Source of the DNA: Marisa cornuarietis
Taxonomy: Eukaryota; Mollusca; Gastropoda; Architaenioglossa; Ampullariidae
DNA: 64,000 nt
Direction: 5' to 3'
Assembly: GCA_004794655.1 (NCBI GenBank)
Contig: SMMW01000087.1
Location: 2,836,001-2,900,000, forward strand
Below, one piece after another: positions 37,196 through 48,571 of the stretch. Numbering within the stretch: the first letter of the stretch is position 1; every line of letters begins with the position of its first letter. The notes below the pieces were generated by a model. The model ran no database searches and was not told the DNA's origin. It saw nothing but the letters and a program-made list of their open reading frames with translations. Both the position numbers and the translations under genes were made by a program.

Positions 37196-39970
37196 TGATG
37201 ATGATGATTCTTTAAATCAAAGCAATAAGACAAAGAATTTGGGGGCACTCCTTTCTTTCATGCCTTCCCAATTTCTCTTAAATTCATCACTGAACACAGA
37301 CAAATAATAAACAGCATGAACATTGGAGACACTCTGCCAAAGCAGCAGCTAGCAGGTGCAGCAGAGCACTTAAACGTCTTAAACGAATAATTATCTTTAA
37401 TTATTTCTATCTTTAATTTTGGAACAGGAACAAGCCTTGTTGATTTTCCCACAGAATTCCTGAAAACTGTATGCAACAGAGAAACACCAGTCACCCTGAA
37501 TTTCTATCATAAGCTAAAAAAAAACAAAAAAAAAAAACAACCAGTGGCTGGTTAATGTACCAAAAACATTTTATTTTCAGAAAGATTCAAGTAGACATAT
37601 GAGTGATAAACGACTTACCCAAGCTTTAATTAAATCCTATTATTAGATAGTGCAAGGTGTGAATGTTGCAGCACACTAAAATATGACTTATGTCCGAAAT
37701 AGGCCCTCCTTCAGAATTCACAGCATTTAACTTTAGGGTGATGTGTAGGGTCTGAGCTTACGTTCCTCTAGTTATTTTATGATCCCAGTTATAAGCGCCA
37801 GCAGACCTCATTCTTTCAGTAAACGCAAGGGATTATTTTTAGCAGCGCAATCGGTTCACCTGTATCTCCAGAATAGTGAACACACGACACAGACGGCACG
37901 GAGTGGACACAGACAGAGTCTGAGGGACTTCACGTGCACACGTCGTCCGAAGCGGCGGACGCGCATTGTGCGGGTTCCAATCTGCGAGCGAAGTAACGGG
38001 GCCTGGCAAAACCTCACCGTTAACTTCAGGTATGGCTTGTTTATCGCTGGAGGGCAGTCGATAGTGTAGGCCATCTCTCTTATCGTGGACATTTTGTTGC
38101 TGAGGTGATTTGGTTAAAACATATGTCAACAGCTGAAACAGTTTACTGATAACAATCGCATATCGTGGCCTGGAACATTTGCTAAGTGGGCAGCGATATC
38201 GAAATGTGTCTGGAGTCTTGCTTCTCGTGTTTCTTACGGTGCAAGGGGAGGACTTGCTTGAAGGTGAACCGTCTGCTACCAGCATGCATTTTTTTGGCCC
38301 CATAAACAACAACATAGCGCGTGCTATAAAATCAGCAACAGATAATCGTTGATCCTGATTTGTCTCTATTTGTTCCTAGGCTGGTATGATTTAATACTCG
38401 GACAAATGGGTTCTGAATTGGTTTTGATACAACGAGAACTCAAGAGCACTTGACTAAGATTTAAAATCGGTGGAGGAGATCAATGATTAAAAAAAAAAAC
38501 TCCACAGAATTTGCACGACTTTCACGGCTGTCGGGACGCTGAGGTTGTGATTGAGTAAAAAGTCTGTTTATTAGGTTCGTTATGGACGATAACGTCATAC
38601 CCCGTTGCTGACAGGAACGAACGCCTTGATTGGCTACGTTCTTTCGTGACGTAATTTGATCGATTTTGGCCGTTGATTGGTAGCAGACGCTCGAACCCTG
38701 GCTGAGCGAAAGTCATAAAAGTGTTTAGCAGTCCCGGATGCCGGACAAAAGACCAGATTAATTCATGGCACACGTTGAGAACTAGTTTGGAATTGTCTTT
38801 CTTTGAAATCCTTTGAATCATTATTTTTCATCTGGAATTTATTCGTGTCCCATTGAAAGGTTTGAAGGCAAGTGAAAGAGGAAGTACAATTATTTGCGAA
38901 CGTGTCGAAAGTTTGTGTCTCAAACCACAAGCGATTTCATCAAGTGGGGACGTTAGGTTGCTGTTGCGATGAATGGTACAATAACTGACAATCTTATCCA
39001 AAAGTTTCATTCCAAATCCTCAGCAACTATGGACTTTACAGATATTGGCCTGTTTGCAGTGTTTATATACACACCAGACGTCTACTAAAAAAGAAGAGTC
39101 AGTTTTCGACATCCAAGAAATGTGGAGGAAGAAAAGTGAGAAACTGGCGCTCTGTTCATTCTTCACCTCATAACACAGAGGACATCATAGTGATCGCCAT
39201 CATCACCACAAACACCGACCCCATCGTCGTAGCCACCATCAGTAAGTATTGTCTGTCACCAGATGTTTTTAGTGTTAAGCATAGCATCCGAACCGTTTAT
39301 TCCTTTTTATGGATGATGCACGAATCAGCTTAAAAAAAAAAAACTAAAACGAAATTTGCAATCATTCATGAGGAATTTCAGCCATCTGTAGCTGAATAAA
39401 AAGAAGAGCGGAGACAGTCCTGATGATGCGAACATGTGTTTCACTTCCAGACGATTGGTTGCACGTTCTGACTGAGTAATTATTTAGAGAACAGTTGGAA
39501 TTTTTATTATCTTTTGTCAATCATTCACGTTGTGTTAACACAGAATGAAGTTATATTATTCAGACTGTGTTAGCTCAATCAGAGTGCAATTACATTATTA
39601 AGGCAACATTTTGGGAGTCAGGTTAAAATTACATTAGTCAGACGTCGTTAGCAAAAGACTGAGTACCGGTACATTATTCAGACCTCGTTAGCACAACCAC
39701 AATACAGTTACATTATTCAGACTGCTATTAGCACAGTCACCACAGTTCTGTGTCTTTTCGACTTCAGTGTGTTTGAATTTGACTTGTTTGTTGTGTTTAA
39801 CGATCATTACTGTGACTTTGATTTCATCGAGTACTAGGATACACGCCTTAAAAGTGTAATTCTGTCGTCGTCATTGTTATCACGATCATTATGATTAGAG
39901 GGAAGAAAAGAAATAAGAAAGAAGGAGACTAAAAAAATCAGTCCTTTCTAACATTATGAACAGTTTGTTA
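37021..39970. other. Region upstream of the adenylate cyclase gene
   Basis: Contains a compound (CGA)n(TGA)n run at 37155-37207 and a GC-richer patch at 37880-38010 with short ORFs on both strands. A good donor-like sequence CATCA|GTAAGT at 39242 could end a non-coding first exon of the cyclase gene, but no direct evidence supports this. No coding gene recognised. Confidence 0.35.
39520..39740. repeat. Degenerate tandem repeat (TTACATTATTCAGAC)
   Basis: About five diverged units of roughly 42-45 bp containing TTACATTATTCAGACT and GTTAGCACAATCA, just upstream of the first cyclase coding exon. Confidence 0.6.
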
Positions 39971-40049
39971 AGTGGATATCGTTTACTTGATGAGAAGGTG
40001 TAATCATCTTTCTCTTCACCTGTGTTGTCGCTGCACAGGGCATGCTGTC

Positions 40050-42953
40050 ATGCTCCGCAGCATGAAGACCAGTTCCGTGGCGCCAGAGGAGCACTCATCA
40101 CAAAAGGGTGAGGTCACGACCTCAGGGGGCGAGGTGGATGGTTCGAGAACGTCCAAGCCGCGGGGGAGCTCGGCCAGCCATGGAGCAGACTACCGTCTTC
40201 AGCGGGGATACAGCATCGAGGGATCTCTGGTCGATCCCGCTGACCAAGCGCTGTACAGCTCTTACGTCAGACACCAGAAGCTCGGGACACTCCCGGCCGT
40301 CATCGTCGACAGCGCCATCTTTGTCGTCTGCAACCTGATTCTGGACGCAGCCATGTTCTCCGAGGGCAAAATAGTTCGCATTGTCGTCTTCGCTTCATTT
40401 GTCGTCGCATACGCGCTGGCCTGCACCGTCTTTAGCTGCGTCAGCGTCGGCGAGAAGATGACGTCATGGTGCGGACTGTTTCTGTGGGCGTTGATGACGT
40501 TGTCGGTTCTGTTTGACGTCGGCACAGTAACGGTGCGTCACACTGTCAGTGACGCCACTGGCTGGTCGGCGCTGGTGATGTTCACCACCTTCTTGGTGTT
40601 GCCGTGGAAAGTGGGCTGGTGTCTGGGGGCTAGTGTGGCCTTGGCCTTGGTGCATAGCCTGCTGGTCGGAGTCCTGTGGAGCCGCTACCAGCACCGAGTG
40701 ACCCTCCTACCTGAGCAGGTAGGGCTCGCTGCTGATGTATGTATGTATGTATGTATGTATGTATGTATGTATGTATGTATGTATGTATGTATGTATGTAT
40801 GTATGTATGTATGTATGTATGTATGACAGTGGTGATGATGATTCAAATTTAATGATAGACTGTCAGATGCATTCAAGCATTATACATAAAACTCTAGAAG
40901 TAATAATTTAGCAATCGATGTACATTCATTCGTTTACCTACACCATAACAAGAACATACCATAGCCAACGTGGGATTATTTAAGTAACAGAGATCATGAG
41001 GAATACAAACGGAGTACAAATGAAAATGTAAAAAAAAAGGTGACGACATGAATTTTGAGCGTTTGCCTCCATTTCTGAAAGCATTGTCAAGTGCAAATGT
41101 TGCTATGCCTGTGCGATTTAAAAACTTTCTTGCCCTTGAATATCCGACGAACGTACTAAGCATTTGTCTGGTCAGGGATTCTCAGTTGACTGAAAGAACA
41201 AAACGATCTAAAAATAAAACTTTTTTATGCTGAAAAGCGTTTCAGAAGGTGAGGGATCGGTCGAAGGGTGTTACTTTATATAAGATACGAAATGTTAATG
41301 GACTTAATAATATTTTTGTAATGGTCCTATTTTGTGAAAAACCTCAAAATTAAGAAAACCCAAGATTTCGAAAGATTGGACTTCAATTATGCCAACTTAA
41401 AAAAAAATCAATTCACCTTAATGACCTGCTCTGTCTAGGGCTTAGAACAGAGGGACGTGCTGGAAGAAAGAGGTAGAGAGAGAGAGAATTGTAATAGAGT
41501 GATTGCATCTATAATTGCAAACTCCGGTCGTCACCTGTTAAGTGATTACCCAGGAAATGTCATAGCAAATTTTCCATCCGACGATCAAACGTGAAGCGCA
41601 TGGCGTGACGAACTGAAAAAAAGTGCGAGTAAGAGAAAGGATGTTGTCAAGCGTTTATCGCGATGCGCAATGTTGTCATCAGGTCATTTCCGTGTGGGCA
41701 CATTTAACAGCCCTTAGGACCCGCTGTCCATCGAGTGAAAGCAAAAGACAGACATTCACGTATTGCACATACTCAAACAGAAAGCCCGAATCAATAGCAA
41801 AATAAGGTTTTTCTCCCAACTGTCTGAACGCACTGGACGATGAGTGTCCTGGATGGCCGTCGGTTGGCAAGCGTGTGACGGGAACATCGGGACCGACAAA
41901 AAAAATCCATAGCCAGTACGCAATCGTGACAATTTATTTATTCTTGTGAAACAAGACAATATTCGTTAGCGTTGGGTATGAGAGAGAGGTAAATATTTAG
42001 TGCCTGCAAGCATTTGGCCGCATGATTGATGGGTCGGTCCTGGAGAAATGTTAAGTAAACTGTGTCTCCAGCACAATGCGAGTCTCCGGGTAATTTGATT
42101 TCTCACAAACATTTCAATCTCGGCAAATTGCTGGTTTTTATCTCAGCGGACGTGAGCGCTGACAGCAAAAACGAGATTATCGACAGAGGTGAAATAAAAA
42201 TGGTCTTGATCCGAGTAATCTGCTTGTCGCTGTCAAGTTACGACAAAGACGTGCATATCTACAAGAACATTCTCGAATTCCCGAAGTGCATCTTTCTAAG
42301 AACATCCTCGAAGAGCGCCTTTTGAAATAAAAGATTAAGGAAGACGCGGAAAATCAAAAGTCCGAAGATCAAGACTGAGTCAGTTCAACATGGAGCCCAG
42401 AATTTTTCTGTCCTTTTTCTTTTTCTAGCCTTTTTTCCGGAAGATGTGAACTAAGAAGTCACAGACGCAGAAATCTTAGAAAATGAAGTCATAGAAAACA
42501 TCTGAAAACTATCGTCTACCTATATAATGTTAACGATGCTTGTCTTGGTACGTTAAAACACATTCATAAACACCCATGTGTATACCATAGTACCTTCACA
42601 CACGTGACTTGCGTGTGGCTCCGTCGTGACATCGCGTGGTCTCCTCGTGCATTTATTTTGCTGCATACCAACACCATCGACTAGAACAGGCAATAGGAGA
42701 TTCCGAGAGTGCAAAGAACATCGATATAATTATTTAAATATCACCAAGCAAAGAAAACTGAAACAGTCATCGGCGGCTTTGACGGGTTGTGTTTGGTTTT
42801 CAGCTCGCAGCCAACCTTCTGCTTTTCTTGGGCGCCATTCTGCTGGGGGCTCTAGTCTTCGCCTTCACTGACCGCAAACAGAGGACGTCCTTCCTGGAGG
42901 CCAAGGCATCCCTGACCGTTAAAGTCACCATAGAGAAAGAGTACAGAGAACAG
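40050..42953 (+). other. ADCY3: ADCY3-like exons 1-2: N-terminus and first six membrane segments
   Basis: Residues 1-273. After about 85 polar residues, hydrophobic stretches follow: [83 protein letters not shown], and [18 protein letters not shown] from exon 2. Exon 2 ends in the charged linker ([19 protein letters not shown]) leading to C1, matching the ADRKHRKAFLEARQSLEVK region of AC3. Confidence 0.85.
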
Positions 42954-45900
42954 GTACAAAGATCCGATGATAAAATGATGAGATGATAAGAGACAAGGTA
43001 AAGAGAGATACAGGGACCAGACAAGGTACAGAGACGAGATCATACAGACACAAAGTAAGAAAGACACAGAGACCAGGTACAGAGAGTCGAGGGACAGAGA
43101 CGAGATTATGTTAGTTCCATTACTTTTGTAATCATTCCGCAAAGTGAGGGGATTGTGGGAAAGTGGGAGCTTTGCTGAGAAACCGTTGGACTGTTGGACA
43201 GAGTTTATGGTCATAAATACCTCGACACTCTTCCTCCCACCCCGACGAACATCGCATCGCTAGTATCATCACCACTGTCAGTTCCCCAGCAGCAGCTTTT
43301 ACACACCTGCATTTTTTTAGTTTGCTACTTCAGCCACTGTCATCGGTGGCTGTCACTGGATGACATGGGGGCCTGCTCTGGCCAGTTCCCTCTTGGGGGC
43401 CTCTGTTCTTAGGCACCCATAGGGGGCCTTCGTGCTGCAGTACTCAGGACAGAGGTTATCGGCTGGGTTGGTCTGTAAGTACGTTACGGATTCGACATGA
43501 ATACCGATCGACAGTAGTCACACACAGGGTCCGCTCAGTAGGCATTTGGTGCTGTTATCGTTACAGTATCAATTCAATTGTAAAATCCGCTTTTAATTTT
43601 TTTGTTTAGACAGTCTTTCAGAACAGGTTGTTTCCATTATCACCAGTATATTTCTTTTATATTAAGTAAGAAGATTAGAGTAAAGAGCAGGTAATCAATA
43701 TTTTCTGACCAAGCGGTCCAAGAGTGGTTCTAATGCCAGCTCCACAGTATTTCTTTCTAGCCTTCCCTAAGGAATCCGAGATCCGGCAAAACAACGCCAC
43801 TTGTTAGCGGCACCTAAATGGCCACCTTTCTGCCCACGTCTGTCGTTTGTCTCCTACCTCAGGTCTCTGTGTTGGAATATATTCAGATGCTCCCACAGAC
43901 TTCCGCCACAGCATTACGTGTACTTTGCTCATTTATTTTCTTTAGGTATTATGAAATAAGAAACATCTCTTGAAGTTCAAGTGCAAAACATTTCCAAATC
44001 AGTGTGAATGTCCCCTCCTCTACGTACAACACTGTGTCAATAGCCCCTCCTCTCAGTACAACACTGTGTCAATAGCCTCTCCTCTCAATACAACACTGTG
44101 TCATTAGCCCCTCCTCTCAGTACAACACTGTGTCAATAGCCCCTCCTCTCAGTACAACACTGTGTCATTAGCCCCTCCTCTCAGTATAACACTGTGTCAA
44201 GAGCCCCTCCTCTCAGTACAACACTGTGTCAATAGCCCCTCCTCTCAGTACAACACTGTGTCAATAGCCTCTCCTCTCAATACAACACTGTGTCATTAGC
44301 CCCTCCTCTCAGTACAACACTGTGTCATTAGCCCCTCCTCTCAGTATAACACTGTGTCAAGAGCCCCTCCTCTCAGTACAACACTGTGTCAAGAGCCCCT
44401 CCTCTCAGTACAACACTGTCAATAGCTCCTCCTCTCAGTACAACACTGTGTCAATAGCCTCTCCTCTCAATACAACACTGTGTCAATAGCCCCTTCTGTC
44501 TGTGCTGAAGATGCAGACCAAAAATTCCATGCAACGGAAAAGGTCCTGCTGTGACATCACAGACGTCCAGAGATACTCATAGCATAGCATTTTTATTGAC
44601 TGTAGCCTTGACAACGCAAGAGTGTATGCACGTGCACACCAGGGCTTTTTGCCCTTTTTTGTGGTGCGTTTGTATCTCGAGAACTTAGAGGCATTAGTCA
44701 CTGGGAGACATTTATGGACTGTTTTAGGTCACTTACCTGAACAACAAATGCAGGCTGGTGGACCTTGAAAACAGTGGCTCGCGTTTGCCCAGAAAGAAAA
44801 CTCCTTTATAAGTCGTCAGTGACATCTTTCAGCACACTCTCAGATGACCAGTAACAAATTTCAAGATGTTAAGGACGGCAACGTGAATGGTACGATGATT
44901 GAGGGACGAGATGTAAAACTGCTGACCGCATCCACACCCATCTCTCTAGAGTCCAGACTAAAGCCCCTTTTCTCAGCAGGATGTCTCTGTCCACTCAACA
45001 CCCGGTGCTGTTTGTTTTTACTGTCAGGAGAGACTGCTGCTGTCGGTTTTACCCAAACACGTGGCCGACGAGATGATTCGAGATTTGGGCTCTGACATCA
45101 GTGGCCACCAGTTTAGGAAAATCTATATGAGCCGCCATGAAAACGTCAGGTGAGTTCACGTGCATCTTTGTGTGCGCGCCAGGGAGAAATTCTATCTTCA
45201 TTTATATTTCGTGTGCAGGCATGCATTAGAAGCACCATTGTGCCGAGTTGTTTGTGCGAGAAATGCAGCAGTGAGCGCGAGTATTGAGAAGACACAAATA
45301 TCGTGTTTCTGTGCATGGAGGGGAGGAAGGGGAGAGGAAGACTTGATTTGATTTCTTTGTTTAGTAGAACCTTTGCCCCCTTTTGAAGGCTGTTATTCAT
45401 AAAATAAAATCAGTAAATTGTAAAAGTGAAAACACATGATTCTAATCCTGTACAGCTAAAGTTTTACGATGTCTCTCCATTTATAACATTTTTATCTTTC
45501 TCTGGCCTTTAATGCATAGTGGAGGAAAAAACTAAATTTTCTGCATGTAGTTTCATTATTGGAAGACAAAAGCAACAAAATTCTGAAGATATTAGGGTAT
45601 CTCGAACATTTGCGAGCAATAAATTTCATTCTCAGGCTGCCTAAGGACGGGCAGACAAACACAAAGTGAATTAAATCTTCCCTAGAATTTCCAGCTAACG
45701 GGCACATCAGATTGTCCATCGAGTGTTGCCTATATGAGTATATCTGTAGAAATGTGTTGTCAAGTCTGTATCTGGTTTCTAAGATTATTCCTTCTGGGTA
45801 CAATATCCTCCAAATCACGTTGAGTATTGACAGAACATACACGTTTATTTATCATCCCGTCGTTATACTGTCTCGTCTTTTAAATAGAAAGAGGGAAGAG

Positions 45901-48529
45901 AGAGAGACTGTGCTCGCACATGGATTCATGTGAGGGAGAGTAGGGCAGGTGTGTGAAAATTGTGCTGACAGAGAGATACATAGACCAATGAGATCCACTC
46001 CATTAAAATACGTGTATTAAGACATACATTAAAATAAGAGGATTAAGACACAAAAATACCTTCCATGCATTTCTTGTTCAAATGCACTGCCTAGGGTTTA
46101 ATGTATTGTCTTGGGCTTTCTACATTGTGCTTTGGTCATTGCCTGTTCTTGTACTGGGTCTCTGCAGATTAGATACCGGCATACATCTCGATCTCTCTCG
46201 GAAATCTTTCAGTTTCAGAAAAGTAACCTTTTCAGAAAAGTAACCATGGCCATCAGCCATGTCGTCTGTTCTCCTGTGCCACAGCACAAAACACGCATAA
46301 CGGCAAACAGAAACACAATAGTGTTGGCATGAAACTTGTATATCAGAAATAAAAAATATATAATACACATACACAGTGTCCTTGTGGAACTGTCGTCAAA
46401 TAAAAACTGTTTTCGATGGCGCGTTTTCGCTCCCACACGCTCCTGGACTGCACATGAGGAAATGTTGACGACCTGCCCATGTCATCATTGGTGTCGTGAA
46501 ACCTGCAGACAATTGGGCCTCGTTAGGGGCTTCTGGTGATTACACGACATGGCCAGACCATACGATGGAGACAGATGTGAGGTGAACAGAGCGTGTTTGT
46601 TTGACTGTTAACATGCATGCTGATGGCTCAGTCACAGATATACTCAGCTCCGTGTGCCTTCAGTGAGCTGCATGCCATGGTCGCATCACTAGGCTCCAGG
46701 GGTCAGTTGCACAACACATTTCTAATTCTAAACACTTTTAGCCCTTAACTCTATTTAGATAATCAGTTTAAAGTGCACACCACAATTTTAGAATTTTTAA
46801 AACTAAAACTGCTTTAAGTAAGATAAAGTTGTTTAAGTCTGACTTTCCCTCCTGTTAGTACATTGTTTTGTATGTTCTTGTACAATGCATCTAAATGGCT
46901 AAGAAGAGATTTTGCTTCTTTAGAACAGTTTTAAGGTTTAGAAACATGTTGTGCAACTGGCTCCAGACTTTTTATCAAAGGTTTAGGTCTGCGTGGTCAC
47001 ATGCACTCGGTGCTAACCTCTCTCTCTCTCTCACACTCTCTGCATTTTCCCTTACTCACTATCTTTGTGTCACACACACACGTGTCTTAACCAGGTGACT
47101 TTGTCACTGTCCGGGTGACAGTTCTTCAGAGAAACTCATCTTCACACGTTTAGGATCTCAGAGAAGACACAAGTAAATCGCCGCTAAAAATAGTTCGAAT
47201 TTTCCGACATTGACAACCCTGATTCTAATCTTCGTTGAGATTTATTTATTTATTTTGAAAACAGTTTAGTACTGAACAAATATATAACAAATGACAACAT
47301 TGACTTGTTTGTGTAATTCTTAGATCGCAGGCTATGTTGCAGTCTGCCGTGTTTCTTCATCTTTGAGTAATGGCAGACTTCTCTTATTTTGTTAAAACAT
47401 AGCTGGGCAATTTGGCAGAAACGTTCATGAGTCAAACATAGAGACACGATTACAGACAGTTTATTCCTCGTATTAATTTTGTTGTCTGACTTATTTGTGC
47501 TATGTACAGCCTGCCCTTTTTGTGTTTTAGTATTCTCTTTGCAGACATTGTTGGCTTCACAGCAATATCTTCAACTGTGTCGGCGTCCGAACTGGTCAAA
47601 ATTCTCAACGAACTTTTTGCCAGTTTTGATACATTGGCCAAGGTCAGTTGAGAAACATGTTGTTTGTATGATGCATGTTGATGTGCTGTTAATGTTTATC
47701 CATCTACACCACGACACCTACTTAACAAAGACCATTATTTTACTTGCCCTTCCGTTCTCTGGCAGAAATACCATCAGCATCGCATTAAGATTCTGGGAGA
47801 CTGTTATTATTGCATTTGTGGCGGCCTGGAGCCTCGACCTGATCATGCTGTCCTCTCTATCCACATGGGGCTCGCCATGGTGGACGCCATCAGGTATCTG
47901 TATCTGTGCAGCATGTTTCTCTAGCTTAGCAAGACTCCCAACCAAGGTGCCAAACATTTCAAGTAAAAACGTGCAGAGATCGGTGACAAGTTGAAAGGAA
48001 ATGCAGTCAAAGGATCTCCCGCCAACCTACCCCCATGAAAGATCTCGTGTTGTATCACACGAATGTATTTTTTTAATGGAGGGCTTACTCGGGTCACGTG
48101 ATCCAGGAATTCCTAGCGCTGATCTGCTCAACGTTAAATAAGGTGTAAACACACATTTTCTTTCACTTTGTCTTCTTTTAATTTCAATTGAAAACGAAAT
48201 GGGTATGTAACGCTAAAATTCGACTCACGTTGGGCAGATTCGCGCCTGCGCACACCACAGACAGACGTCGGTATAGGGGTGGCCTCGTTCTAAGAATTTG
48301 ACCCACTTAGAAATTCTGTTTAGGTAGGAGGTCTGTCCATGAACACCCGCTGTGTGTCCCACAGTGCTGTGCGGCGGAAGACGGAGAAGGACGTGAGCAT
48401 GCGCGTTGGTGTGCACACGGGGGCCGTGCTGGGCGGGGTGTTGGGCCAGCGCCAGTGGCAGTTTGACGTGTTGGGCAAGGAGGTGAACCTGGCCAACAAG
48501 ATGGAGAGCGGCGGACTCCCGGGGTACAC

Positions 48530-48571
<42 letters not shown>

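Noticed and set aside
37900..38000. tRNA-like GGGTTCCAATC box near 37970
   Set aside because: No plausible A box or acceptor stem at the right spacing.
37839..38315. 158-codon minus-strand ORF
   Set aside because: No family resemblance. It lies in a GC-richer patch where stops are fewer, and overlapping ORFs exist on both strands.
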